Source: a virus. From it: a DNA stretch of 64,000 nucleotides. The position numbers were made by a program, and so were the translations under genes. Location: positions 1 through 64,000 of the IMG/VR virus record IMGVR_UViG_3300025697_000014. The stretch is one strand, 5' to 3'. The notes under the pieces are model-generated. The model was not told where the DNA came from. It was given only the letters and a program-made list of their open reading frames with translations, and searched no databases. Below are positions 18,477 through 28,148 of this stretch, piece by piece (the first letter of the stretch is position 1; each line of letters opens with the position of its first letter).

Positions 18477-21400
18477 TAGTTCTTACTCCCTAGTTTGGGG
18501 TATCCCCCGACATTACCTACCGCACCCTCAAGGCCACTGATGATGTTCATAAAGGCATCGAACACTCCAGCCTGTTGCGCTTGCTGCATACGAGAGGCCA
18601 TTGTGCTAGCTGCATTGAATGCATCCGAACTCTCTCTTATTGTAACACCCATTTCCATTTCCGTCTTTAGCGTGTTGATACGAGCCAGATCGTTCTCTTC
18701 GTTGAGTGCCCTGGTCTCTGTGGCGATGTCCTTGTTGGCCTGGAACGCCTTCTGTTCCTCGTCAAACTGTGCCATCTTGAGATCGAAGCTCTCTGTAAAG
18801 TGCTCTAGCGATAGGTTGTACGAACTCTCTTGTAGCTCATAGACACTTTCTTCCTGTCCAACCCGGGCATCAAGACGCTCTGTGTTACGGGTATGATCTT
18901 CTTCCATCCACTCGCGTTGCTGTTCCAGACGCTCAAGTTGAGTCTCGAAGTTATCATCCCTGATTCCCTGCTCTTCCTCAAGACGTTCGCGCCTCTTATC
19001 AAACGCCTCGTCTTCCATAGCCCACGTTTCTTCTGCGCGGGACTCCGCTGTATCCATACGACCAGACTCAATGTTCTGTGATACGGTTGCTCTTTCGCGT
19101 GAGCGCAACAACTGCTTACGCTGACGGCCAGTTGAGAAGCGTATGTTCTCTGAGAAGTCTTCCATTTGCCAGCCGAACTGCAATTGATTCTGGCTACGTG
19201 AGAAAGCGAAGTCTTCTGTCTGCCACCCACGCTGCATCTGTGTCTGGCGTCCCTGGAAACCTAGCTGCCATTGTGAGTAGTCATCAGAACTTTGGGCCTG
19301 TGCCATGTTACGTTCGATGTCTTGTTCTCTCCAATCGAACCCAGTTCCAGAACGGGCGTAGTTAGTACCGAGGTCCTGTCTAGCCCAGTCTGTTTGTTGT
19401 ACCTGCCAGCTACGACCAAGGGCCATCTGCTGACCACTTACTTGACGCTGTTCCATGAACTGGCTTTGCTGCATAGCAAAACCCTGCTCCTGGAATCCAA
19501 AGGAGCCTGTGTATCCCATACCGCCCTCAGTCTGTGCGTATCCAAGAGCTTCTTTGCGTAGTCCTAACTGACGCTGTTGCTGATATGCTCCACCAACCTC
19601 ATCGATACTACCGAGCTGTCCTGGTCTCCATCTACCAGATGCAATTTGTCCACCAGTAGGAGATGCGCCCAAGATAGATCCGTACTGCCTACGGAACTCA
19701 GATCGTTCCGCACGAGACTGGATACTAGCTACGCCCTTGTTCATACGTGTGCTAAGATCTTGTAAGCCCCACAATGATTCTCCATCCCACTCGTTCATGA
19801 TACTGGAGCCACTTGTGGTAAACCCTCCTGACCAGTCACCTGTCTGAAGAGACGATGCTGAAAATCCTGGCATTGATGCGGTTCTATTCCAGAACTCCTG
19901 CCCTTGACCAAGCGCGAGATTGCTAAGTTCACCAGACGTACCAACTTGTAGTCCTAGAGCATCCTGGGACTGTAGTGCATAGTTACCTGCCAGGTTTATA
20001 CCCATCGGTAGCTGTGTGGCCTTGCCCATTACAGCCTTGCTGAGGAATCTTTGGTCTCTACCAAGGAACTTGGACCAGTCGTTAGCGGCTTGTCCAGTAA
20101 GCGGCCCGCTTATCTGAGCTAGCTGAGCAACGTTCTCACCAGAGAAGCCCATCTGTGCAAGTGGTGCAAACTGCTGCATCGCAAACTCTGTTTGCATAGC
20201 CTGGTTAGCAGTAGGCATGTTAGCGTAGAACTGCGTGAGATCTGCGGCTCCTTGAGGACCAAGGTTGAGTGCAGATGCCATGTCCATTTGCTTGCTGTAA
20301 TTGCCACCCCTTGCTAGAAGATTCCTCACCTCGTCAGTTGACTTGAGAAGATCTCTAGAACTAGTAGGATCACCACCGTATTGTATCACTTGCCCAAGAG
20401 CACCCTTTACAGCATCAACGCCATATGACGCAAGTGTTTCATCTCCTGCCATCATGTCTTCGGCAGCTCTATTGATACCAAGTGCTCTCTCTGCCATAGT
20501 TTGACCAGAGAAGTTGCTGGTAAAAAGATCCTCGCCTTTCTGTGCCATCTGGTCTCCAACCGACAAACCAGCATAGACGTTTGGGGCCTCGCCTCGTAAG
20601 AAAGCACCACCACCACGGAATAGCTCTTTGCCAGCAGCCCAGGCTCTATCGATTAGACTACCTGCTCTTTCAATCAAATTGCCGCTTGTTGATCGTTGTG
20701 TAACAGTTGATCTGTCCTTAGCTGCTTGATAGTATTGTGTAGATGTTTGCTCTGCAAGGTTGTAGCCATATGATGTAGCACCTATACCTATACCAAGAGC
20801 GCCAACGCTAGCACCTATAATTCCAGCCGAGGCTCCTAGTACTGGGCCAAGAGCTCCCATTCCAAGACCAACAGCTGTTGCAGCACCGGCTCCTAAAGCT
20901 GGACCAAACACACCCCTTGCCTGAGCTAGCCCTGAAGGCCCTGCACCCTGTGACCAACCCCATGCTTCTTGAGCTGCTTGTCCACTTGCCAGTACGTTTA
21001 GCTGACGTTGTGATTGAGCAGCAAGAATATCGCCACCTCCACCGCCAACACCACCAGAATCAACCGGCCCAGCCATTCCGGCCATTCTGAAGTCACGGAA
21101 TGCAGATTGTCCATAGGCTGGTATACCCTCTTTGAAGGCAGGACCTACTGCTGTGCGCCATGCAGCCTTAACCATCGCACCTTGTGGGCTGAACGGTGAG
21201 AAGAGCCGTTTGATACCGGTTGCTGCGCCAAGCCACCACTGATCACCATCGGCAGCTGCTCCGTCTCCACCACCTCCGCCTCCCCCTCCTCCCATCATGC
21301 CCATCGACATCTGGAAGTCTTTGCTTCCAACAAAGCCGCTCAACCCAGCTACGCCACCTATACCAAATGCTTCCTTTGATAGACGAGTGATGTCACCCAT

Positions 21401-24400
21401 GGCGGTCTTGTCAACCATTGTGGCGATCATCTCTTGCTCGGCTTTGGTTGTATCGCTCGTGGCACTATTGAGTGCTCTACGGCTTCCGATGAGATTCTGT
21501 GTCACCTCTGCAAGCTCTGACTCTACATCAGCCATATTACGTGGCACAGCGCCCGTGGACACACCACTAGCTTTACCACGCTCTCTGTAGGTACGTGCTA
21601 CTCCCTGTGCTTCCTGGATCGCCCTGTTGCTGGTGTCACCTATGCCAACCGCAGCACCTGCCTCGTCTAGCCTAGCACTGGCATACGAGAAGTCTGTACC
21701 GCGTGTAGCCTGGGCTAGATTGCCGAACGCCTCTCTGAATTGAGTGGTGTCCATTCCAGAGGCTTTCATATCTTTCATCAGCTGATCAGCAGCATCTCTA
21801 TAGCCTCGCTCTAGACCACGAGGGCCGCTAACATCACTGGCAACTCTCTTGACAGCAGTAAGATAGCTTCCTAGACTACTAGCAGCTTGCATCTCGGCCT
21901 TGGTGCTAGGTGTACCACCAGACAGAGCTGACTGATACGCACTCTTCATTCTATCTAGGTTCTCTTGATCTCCACCAAGAATGCCTACAGATTCAAGAGC
22001 TGACTGTGATACTTGCCCTTTGACCATTCGGGTATAGCTAGTTGTCTGACCTGCTACAGTTGTTGCCTGACTAAATGGAACAGACTCACCACCCGCAAAC
22101 TGTTTCATATCGCCAAGAATTGCTTGTGCTCTTCGGTTCAGTACAGCTTGTCCAGTTGCTGATGGGTTCTGCGCAGACGGATCTGCAGCAGCAGAAGCAG
22201 TTGATCCTGTACCACCACCACCACCACTGCCAGATGCCCCCTGATCTTGTATGTACTTGAGGTACCTGTTCTGGCCCTGGTCACCTAGAGTCATTCCCAT
22301 AGACTCTGAGTAGGCGTTGACATTGCGTGCGGCTTCCATATCGTTAGCTTGTACTGCTCTAGTATGAGCAGCACGTAGAGGACGCTGTCTCCAATCGCTT
22401 TCGGCACTAGTAACATTTTCGTGTGATGCTTGAACCATCCTACCAAACGCAGCCTTCTCAGAGCCTGGATCGTTAGGGTCGTATGGATAATCAGCTAGCA
22501 CTGTCCTACGTACGTCTTCAAAGCGGTCACCCGATACTGCCTGCTGTAGTTGTGGTCCTATCATAGTAGCCTTCTCCTCTTGGCTCATGGCAGACACTAA
22601 CCTATCCACCACACTCTCTCGTTTACTCCTTTGCGCAAAGTTCGTCGCTTGAAGCAGTCCCGGGTATTCAGTGGATTCGTCCGTGGGTAATACGCCCATC
22701 GAGCGCAGTACCTCTGTATCTGTTTCTGCGCGTAAGGATGACAGCATGCCACCCTCAATCATTGTACCTGTTACCTTAGCAAATTCACCGGCACCAATAG
22801 CTTGTTTGCCCCTACCCCTGCTTAGTAGACTCCTGTATGTGCGTGCGGCACTTCCCTTCTCGACCATGCCCGTACCCCATTCATCGAGGTTCTCTGCCCA
22901 CTCAGGATCTTCCCCGGCGGCTTTAGCATAACCAGAAGCGACGACAGCTGTTAGCCATGGAGCAGTACTGATTACTTCACGCTGTGTCTTGCCTGCGCCA
23001 ATAGCTCTAACGAGTTCTGATGTCTTTGCACCAGACTCATATAGACCGGCAACCTCTTCAAAGTTCTTGTCGCCGGTGCCAATGAACATACCAGCAAAGA
23101 CACCCCCACTCATCGAGATCTCTTCACTCTGACCAAGCTCTCTCATCAAGCCTACTTCAGACGAGAGTAGATCCCTGACAAAGCCTGGTCCTTCTCCACG
23201 AGCAAAGCCACGAGTCTTGACGTTATAGCTGCTAAGATGTCTTGCTAACTCGTCAGCTGCTTTAGGCAAAGTACGAGCGTCTACAGATAGCCCATATAGA
23301 GGACCAGCTACCTGAGTAATCATATCCTCTGATATACGCATGGCACGAGCTTGCTGCGATGTACCAGCTGCCTGAGCCTCGATACCCATTGGAATAGCAC
23401 GTCTGAACGCTTGGAACAAGGGACCAATACGTCCCATACGTTCCTCAATAGCAAAGGACTCTTCTCCGAACTTAGCTAGGGATGTGGACTGTAGCATACC
23501 CGCTGCGTATTTGTATGCTTCTTCCGCACTCCTTGGAGCATTAGCGATCTTTCTCTTTGTCTTAGCAAGCTCACCAGAACGCGCAGCCATACCCGCTACC
23601 GCTCTGTTAAGCTCTGCTTGCGTCCTTGGCATTTGGGAAGCAAGGCCCGCATCAATATCCACAGGATCATCGTCCTTATCGCCCTCGTGTGCTTCAGCGA
23701 AACGAGAGGATACACTAGCTGGCACCATACTCGACTCTGCTAATGTAACTGGTCTACCAAGTGCGCTACCAAGTTGCTTGAGTGTCTGAGGACGAAGTCT
23801 TGTCTGTGAGTGTAGAGGGCTTGCCGATGGATACCTGAGAGCAAAGACATCCGGGATCATCTCGGTCTCACCCATCAACATAGCACGAGCAGCTTCGGCA
23901 GGAGTCTTGAATTCCTCACGTAGCCTGTCGCCACCAAAGTCTTCTTTACCCCAGATCTCGCTAACCAAACCGGTGAGACGGCGTTCTGGAATCCACATCT
24001 GCCCTGGTGCTAGACCTGGTAGGGCCTGTATCTTACCACCAAAGCCAGGTGCTCTACCACCCATAGCAGCTTGACGTATTCCAGCACTAGATGTTTGCTT
24101 TGCAAGCTCTGTTTCGTATGATCCAACAGCTTCCATAGCCTCCGCAAGAGACTGTGGGTCTTGTAGAAGCTCGTTCTGCGCAATCTTACCGAACATCTCT
24201 GGAATCATTCTTGAGAGGCCAGAAACCCTCTGTTCTACATCGTCGCGTCCAAACCTCCGCATTACATCACCAGGGTTGGGTACAATCAATGGCCCACTTC
24301 TGCCGTACCTGTCTGGTAGACTGAGTCTGATACCAGAGGTGCCAGTGTACTCATCGAGAATAGCCATCGTCTGAGCTTCTACACCGTAGGCATTAGCATC

Positions 24401-26128
24401 TTCTTTGAGGCCGAGCTGGTTAGCTTCTGTTGCTCTATCGGCAGCTTCTGCCTGGATAGCAGACCAGTCACCGAGTATTTCGTTCCCTGAGACAGTCTTA
24501 TAGTACGGGGCTTGCCCGTGCATAGCTGCTGACGCACCTAGTATTGATGCTGCTGTTGCCCTTGAGTCTATGCTAGCGTGTCTTATTGCGGAAACGCGGT
24601 CCTCGTCATGCATGCTAATGTCAGACATAACTTCTGGTGATACATAGCGAGAGTCAAACTGAAAGATTCCTCTTGGTTGCTCTCCGAGGTTCTCGTATAT
24701 TCCAAAGCCAGTGAACTTGACCTGCGCCCGTCGCATTCCCTCTTCTGTTATCTCTGAGCCAGGTACAATGCTTGCAAGACCCGCATCCCTCAAGGCTTGG
24801 ATATGAGGATCGGGGTTGTTCGTAGGACCAAGGTATGCCTGTTGGGTAAAGGAGTATTGTGCAATACGGCCCTGTTCGCTCAGACCTTTCCACAAGCCTC
24901 TGACCTCTTTCTGGCCAAGCTCCTTTGGAGCGTAGCCAAGAACGTCAGTGAATTGCTTGGGAGTCCATGTAGAGGTCACAGCAGCCATAGCTAGAGCTGC
25001 TTCGTTGACCTGTGTAATGTGAGCGGGTTGGATAGACCTTCCACCAAAGGTAACGTCCCAATCCTGCATTGTGGGATCTGCGACAGCTACTGTCTTCGAG
25101 CCAAGCCCCTTCATAGAGAAGGGATCTTTAGACATGCCCTCATATTCAATGACGAGGTTATTTCTATCAAAGCCGTAGTTCTGGATTCTAACTTGGTCCT
25201 GATTCTTGATACGGGTGGAGATTCCAGGCGCAATATTGAGCATACCGCTGGCGTCTAGATCAATGACATCACCGACGTTAAACTCAGGAGTGAACCCCTC
25301 GCGCTGCATCTCTGAAGGTACTGGAATGTTAGCGTACTTATTGGTTAAGATACCACCGGTTTGCATAAGGTCGATTTGTGACTGGCCCTCTGGTAACACA
25401 GAGCCGCCGATCATCATAAGCGTAGGAACGTTCTGGGTAGTCCTTATGTCTAGAGAGGCTTGCTCTAAAGGAAGATTCGCGAAGTGTCCGAATGTTTGCT
25501 CAGCGATGGCCTTCTTCTGTCTAGTTGCAGCCTTACCTAGATCTGAGCCAAAGAATATCTCGTCTCCCCTTACATCAATACCAGGAATCCTACCAAGCCG
25601 TGACGTTGGCATGATAAGAGAACCCATACGAGTTTGGGTTGATGGATCGTATTGTTCACCGTAGTTAAACTGACTACCCTCTAGGTGGCTGATGTCAGGG
25701 GGTAGCTGTCGATACATAGCACGCATCTGGCTTGTGCCGTGTGTCCAAGCCCAAGGATCAACAGAGCCTCGTTGTACCATCTCACCAGGTGCTGTATGCT
25801 GACCCTGGACCCTTACCTGAAACGGGGTACCGAATTGTTTCTGCGCAGCAGCTTGGACTTCTCCAAGAGTAGCTTGCCCGATGGTCATTGGAGAACTACC
25901 ACCACCGATCTCAGTGCTGCCAAAACGAGAAACGACCTCGCCGCCCACAGTTGTGTAGTGAGCGGTAGGGCCGTATAGATCTTCTAGATATCCACGCGCC
26001 ATACCGATGTCAACGCCGTATCTGCGTGTAGTAGCAGCAGCAAAGTTTCTAGCTTCTTCGGTTTGCCACGCTTCGTCAGGTGTTAGATCTTGTAGAGGAA
26101 TAGAGTTACGCGAACGACCAACAGCCAT
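18476..26128 (-). CDS. Tape measure protein with N-terminal RNA-polymerase-like region
   Basis: A 2,550-residue protein. It lies between the chaperone and distal tail genes, the canonical tape-measure position. Its middle and end are typical: Gly-rich linkers, hydrophobic segments near residues 1810-1890, then a long coiled-coil tail with recurring Trp/Gln units (SRSQNQLQFGWQ, GWQTEDFAF). The N-terminal ~900 residues differ. MKGLGSKTVAVADP at 339-352, followed by VTFGGRS, resembles the GNKGV...PSR block of RNA-polymerase beta-type barrels. VFALRYP at 761-767 followed by EGDKDDDPVDI (DKDDD at 817-821) resembles the R-x-P and DxDGD metal-binding motifs of the second barrel. MGRIG then follows near 898. 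It starts from TAATG with GGAGG upstream. The tape-measure role is well supported; the polymerase domain is an inference. Confidence 0.85.
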   Translation of the reverse strand: MAVGRSRNSIPLQDLTPDEAWQTEEARNFAAATTRRYGVDIGMARGYLEDLYGPTAHYTTVGGEVVSRFGSTEIGGGSSPMTIGQATLGEVQAAAQKQFGTPFQVRVQGQHTAPGEMVQRGSVDPWAWTHGTSQMRAMYRQLPPDISHLEGSQFNYGEQYDPSTQTRMGSLIMPTSRLGRIPGIDVRGDEIFFGSDLGKAATRQKKAIAEQTFGHFANLPLEQASLDIRTTQNVPTLMMIGGSVLPEGQSQIDLMQTGGILTNKYANIPVPSEMQREGFTPEFNVGDVIDLDASGMLNIAPGISTRIKNQDQVRIQNYGFDRNNLVIEYEGMSKDPFSMKGLGSKTVAVADPTMQDWDVTFGGRSIQPAHITQVNEAALAMAAVTSTWTPKQFTDVLGYAPKELGQKEVRGLWKGLSEQGRIAQYSFTQQAYLGPTNNPDPHIQALRDAGLASIVPGSEITEEGMRRAQVKFTGFGIYENLGEQPRGIFQFDSRYVSPEVMSDISMHDEDRVSAIRHASIDSRATAASILGASAAMHGQAPYYKTVSGNEILGDWSAIQAEAADRATEANQLGLKEDANAYGVEAQTMAILDEYTGTSGIRLSLPDRYGRSGPLIVPNPGDVMRRFGRDDVEQRVSGLSRMIPEMFGKIAQNELLQDPQSLAEAMEAVGSYETELAKQTSSAGIRQAAMGGRAPGFGGKIQALPGLAPGQMWIPERRLTGLVSEIWGKEDFGGDRLREEFKTPAEAARAMLMGETEMIPDVFALRYPSASPLHSQTRLRPQTLKQLGSALGRPVTLAESSMVPASVSSRFAEAHEGDKDDDPVDIDAGLASQMPRTQAELNRAVAGMAARSGELAKTKRKIANAPRSAEEAYKYAAGMLQSTSLAKFGEESFAIEERMGRIGPLFQAFRRAIPMGIEAQAAGTSQQARAMRISEDMITQVAGPLYGLSVDARTLPKAADELARHLSSYNVKTRGFARGEGPGFVRDLLSSEVGLMRELGQSEEISMSGGVFAGMFIGTGDKNFEEVAGLYESGAKTSELVRAIGAGKTQREVISTAPWLTAVVASGYAKAAGEDPEWAENLDEWGTGMVEKGSAARTYRSLLSRGRGKQAIGAGEFAKVTGTMIEGGMLSSLRAETDTEVLRSMGVLPTDESTEYPGLLQATNFAQRSKRESVVDRLVSAMSQEEKATMIGPQLQQAVSGDRFEDVRRTVLADYPYDPNDPGSEKAAFGRMVQASHENVTSAESDWRQRPLRAAHTRAVQANDMEAARNVNAYSESMGMTLGDQGQNRYLKYIQDQGASGSGGGGGTGSTASAAADPSAQNPSATGQAVLNRRAQAILGDMKQFAGGESVPFSQATTVAGQTTSYTRMVKGQVSQSALESVGILGGDQENLDRMKSAYQSALSGGTPSTKAEMQAASSLGSYLTAVKRVASDVSGPRGLERGYRDAADQLMKDMKASGMDTTQFREAFGNLAQATRGTDFSYASARLDEAGAAVGIGDTSNRAIQEAQGVARTYRERGKASGVSTGAVPRNMADVESELAEVTQNLIGSRRALNSATSDTTKAEQEMIATMVDKTAMGDITRLSKEAFGIGGVAGLSGFVGSKDFQMSMGMMGGGGGGGGGDGAAADGDQWWLGAATGIKRLFSPFSPQGAMVKAAWRTAVGPAFKEGIPAYGQSAFRDFRMAGMAGPVDSGGVGGGGGDILAAQSQRQLNVLASGQAAQEAWGWSQGAGPSGLAQARGVFGPALGAGAATAVGLGMGALGPVLGASAGIIGASVGALGIGIGATSYGYNLAEQTSTQYYQAAKDRSTVTQRSTSGNLIERAGSLIDRAWAAGKELFRGGGAFLRGEAPNVYAGLSVGDQMAQKGEDLFTSNFSGQTMAERALGINRAAEDMMAGDETLASYGVDAVKGALGQVIQYGGDPTSSRDLLKSTDEVRNLLARGGNYSKQMDMASALNLGPQGAADLTQFYANMPTANQAMQTEFAMQQFAPLAQMGFSGENVAQLAQISGPLTGQAANDWSKFLGRDQRFLSKAVMGKATQLPMGINLAGNYALQSQDALGLQVGTSGELSNLALGQGQEFWNRTASMPGFSASSLQTGDWSGGFTTSGSSIMNEWDGESLWGLQDLSTRMNKGVASIQSRAERSEFRRQYGSILGASPTGGQIASGRWRPGQLGSIDEVGGAYQQQRQLGLRKEALGYAQTEGGMGYTGSFGFQEQGFAMQQSQFMEQRQVSGQQMALGRSWQVQQTDWARQDLGTNYARSGTGFDWREQDIERNMAQAQSSDDYSQWQLGFQGRQTQMQRGWQTEDFAFSRSQNQLQFGWQMEDFSENIRFSTGRQRKQLLRSRERATVSQNIESGRMDTAESRAEETWAMEDEAFDKRRERLEEEQGIRDDNFETQLERLEQQREWMEEDHTRNTERLDARVGQEESVYELQESSYNLSLEHFTESFDLKMAQFDEEQKAFQANKDIATETRALNEENDLARINTLKTEMEMGVTIRESSDAFNAASTMASRMQQAQQAGVFDAFMNIISGLEGAVGNVGGYPKLGSKN

Positions 26129-26463
26129 TATTTTCCTCCGCTAGAAAGCAAGTCCCTAATATCGGTAATGGCATTAAGAAAGAGCTTCTTCTCATCAATC
26201 TCCCGCTGACTACGCTCCATTTTCTCTCCGATAGCAGCAGCGGAAATGTCTCTCATAAACGAACGGGGCTGGTCTGTCCAGCCCCCTCCATTTGGTAGTC
26301 CATAAGAATCAACGTATCGTTTCCAGTAGAGGGAGTCGGGAACAGTCTCAAATTGCTGTAGTCCACCCTTGCCATCTGGTAGTGGATCACCGTGCTCCCA
26401 ACAACAGAAGGCGAACACATTCTCCTCAATCTCTTTGAGCCTCCGTCTGTGTTCCTTATGGTC
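26128..26463 (-). CDS. Second frame of tail-assembly chaperone (T part of a G/GT pair)
   Basis: An open frame of 111 codons running from GAC 26463 to TAA 26128-26130, directly upstream of the tape measure. It has no ATG; the only starts are GTG 26418 and weaker codons. Read from the end of the preceding frame after a +1 slip at TTT TGA, it yields a 267-residue fusion. The residues include FCCWEHGDPLPDGKGG and EKMERSQREIDEKKLF. Siphovirus chaperones ahead of the tape measure are commonly made as a short and a frameshifted long form. A separate product from GTG 26418 (GAGGAG just upstream) is the alternative. Confidence 0.7.
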   Translation of the reverse strand, partial: DHKEHRRRLKEIEENVFAFCCWEHGDPLPDGKGGLQQFETVPDSLYWKRYVDSYGLPNGGGWTDQPRSFMRDISAAAIGEKMERSQREIDEKKLFLNAITDIRDLLSSGGK

Positions 26464-26470
26464 AAAACGT
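26461..26470 (-). other. Candidate +1 programmed frameshift site (UUU UGA C)
   Basis: On the coding strand the first chaperone frame ends ACG TTT TGA C. Phe-tRNA on TTT can re-pair one base forward on TTT, and TGA followed by C is a weak stop, as in the CUU UGA C site of bacterial prfB. The +1 frame from GAC 26463 is open to the tape-measure start. I see only a weak GGG about 8 bases upstream as a possible stimulator. Confidence 0.6.
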
Positions 26471-26932
26471 GGTTGCCCAGTGTGGGGCTACCTCTAGCGT
26501 CCTGATGTACCAGAAATCGATAACTGGTGTAGGAACAAGCGCGATCATCTTAGCGAAATCACCACGACTCATGTTACCGTTCTGGTCGAAGGCAATCTCG
26601 TCAAACAGGACCTCTTTGTGTTCCTTGTCCCATAGCAAACGTCCGTCGTCATCTCTGCGAGGGACGGAAATTTCCAAGTCAGTTCCACCAAAGCATAGGT
26701 AGATTTCGTGCTGGATTGTACTCAAGTACCTGTCACCGTCCTCGCGAACAGTCGCCATGTGCTCCCTACGAGCACGATCTGTGCCGAATGTTGGAGGAAC
26801 AATACGCACCCAGACATTGCTTAGCGCCGGGTATGGATTCTCCCAGTCCTTGATAGGCTCTCCAAGAGAGTCCTTTGGATGCTGGATGAGCTTCACTTCC
26901 TGCGGATAAAAGTCGCTGATCTTGACAGACAT
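26462..26932 (-). CDS. Tail-assembly chaperone, first frame (G-like)
   Basis: A 156-residue protein with AGGAGGACAGC before ATG 26932, ending at TGA 26464-26462. It lies between the tail tube gene and the tape measure, as gpG-type chaperones do. The N-terminal part is mixed (VKISDFYPQEVKLIQ) and the C-terminal part helical (SRGDFAKMIALVPTPVIDFW). It should bind the tape measure to keep it soluble during tail assembly. The function is inferred from position and the overlapping second frame rather than from sequence similarity. Confidence 0.7.
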   Translation of the reverse strand: MSVKISDFYPQEVKLIQHPKDSLGEPIKDWENPYPALSNVWVRIVPPTFGTDRARREHMATVREDGDRYLSTIQHEIYLCFGGTDLEISVPRRDDDGRLLWDKEHKEVLFDEIAFDQNGNMSRGDFAKMIALVPTPVIDFWYIRTLEVAPHWATTF

Positions 26933-26964
26933 GCTGTCCTCCTATTCCCCCTAAGATAGATAAG

Positions 26965-27000
26965 AGAGGGGAGGAGAAGGAGGTGACCCCTCCCCCCTCT
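26965..27000 (-). terminator. GC-rich hairpin between tail tube and chaperone genes
   Basis: On the leftward transcript AGAGGGG (27000-26994) pairs with CCCCTCT (26971-26965), with further GGAGG/CCTCC pairing inside around a bulge. It is followed by TTATCTATCTTA. It could be a partial terminator that lowers expression of the chaperone and tape measure relative to the abundant tail tube protein, or an RNA processing site. Confidence 0.5.
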
Positions 27001-27006
27001 AACCCT

Positions 27007-28146
27007 TTATGCTGTATATGAAACGTATTCGGGAAGATCTGTGTACGCTGTCCCGTTGATGATCTTGATCGTTGCGTACGCTTCTGCTGTAGCCTGAACC
27101 GTAGCAACACCGCTGACACGCATGGTCAGATACCCTCCAGCAACCTGTGTGATACCACCGGGGCACTGAAGATCGCAACTAGCCAGATTGAAGACAAGCT
27201 CCTGGTACTGGGTAGTAGACGTTCCAACTAGCGTGGGGCTTCTAAGCGTCAGTTCCAATGGCGCACTTAGCACAGTCGGAGACCATGCGTACGCATTGTG
27301 ACCATGTCGATAGATAGCCCGAGCCAGCTTGGGGTCTTTCCACTTGTAGACCATATCAAACGCGATTGTCTGAGACAGTAGCACCATATCATCCATCTGA
27401 TAATCGCCAACCACAAGCTCGTTCACGATGTTGCTTCCCGAGAAGGTGTTAGTGACCATCATACGCATGGAAATCGTGGGTACTGTGAAGTCCAGACCTA
27501 CTCCATCTCCCATATCTATTCCAGCTACAGCTTGGAGGATAGGTTTAGCAGATGCAGGTGCAAGGACGATGGATGAAGTGTCCTCAAAGGCTGAGTTCAT
27601 ATCATCCGCCCAGCTGGAAGCGTCAGACGACCAGGATGAGCCGATACTGAGTAGAGCTAGCTCTAGGCCAGCTGGAGCCGCAGCTCCGATAGAGAAGACG
27701 CCAGATGCAATCTTCGCATCCGTCATAATCTCACCCTCGTTCTGAATGCCACCGGCAGAGTTGGGGATGTATCTGCGAGCGGTTAGCCAGGGGTGTGTAT
27801 AGATGTCTGTGCGCGGTGTGAAGGTCGTGGTATAGACACCCGCTGAAGTGCTGGTGGCGGCTGTTTGGACGCCACCCATCAGCATATAAATGAGATAGCC
27901 AATGTCTCCCTCAATGCGCGGATACATTGAAACTCGACCCGCGCCGACATTGTAGATCTTGTAGGACCCGCCTGGATGATAGCCACCCCCTACCTCGATA
28001 GGGAAGTTGCCCATCGCCTGTTGGTTACCAACGTTTGCAGACAACACCCTTATCCGCTTAAAATCGGAGTCGGTGTCAATTGATGTTCCCTTTGCAGGCT
28101 GAACGGCGAATGCGAGTCCAATTCCTGTTGAAACTGGTTCAGTCAT
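27007..28146 (-). CDS. Major tail tube protein
   Basis: A 379-residue protein rich in beta strands and small residues (TEPVSTGIGLAFAVQPAKGTS at the start; Gly/Ser/Thr-rich throughout), without catalytic motifs. The start 'GIGLAFAVQPAKG' resembles the N-termini of siphovirus tube proteins. It lies upstream of the chaperone/tape-measure set and downstream of connector genes, and its isolation by a hairpin fits high expression. The C-terminal ~80 residues (VATVQATAEAYATIKI) may be an extra decorating domain, since the length is above the usual tube size. Confidence 0.65.
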   Translation of the reverse strand: MTEPVSTGIGLAFAVQPAKGTSIDTDSDFKRIRVLSANVGNQQAMGNFPIEVGGGYHPGGSYKIYNVGAGRVSMYPRIEGDIGYLIYMLMGGVQTAATSTSAGVYTTTFTPRTDIYTHPWLTARRYIPNSAGGIQNEGEIMTDAKIASGVFSIGAAAPAGLELALLSIGSSWSSDASSWADDMNSAFEDTSSIVLAPASAKPILQAVAGIDMGDGVGLDFTVPTISMRMMVTNTFSGSNIVNELVVGDYQMDDMVLLSQTIAFDMVYKWKDPKLARAIYRHGHNAYAWSPTVLSAPLELTLRSPTLVGTSTTQYQELVFNLASCDLQCPGGITQVAGGYLTMRVSGVATVQATAEAYATIKIINGTAYTDLPEYVSYTA

Positions 28147-28148
28147 AG

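Noticed and set aside
23666-23680. DKDDD in the tape measure as a calcium-binding loop
   Set aside because: A lone Asp-rich loop could bind calcium, but the preceding R-x-P segment, the upstream GSK block and the order and spacing of all motifs fit the polymerase pattern better; kept as the main alternative to test.
26253-26465. A 70-codon frame following the chaperone in the -1 direction (TTG start at 26465)
   Set aside because: It overlaps the better-supported +1 frame that runs exactly to the tape-measure start, ends in mid-air, has no ribosome site, and the TTTTGAC context favours +1 rather than -1 slippage.
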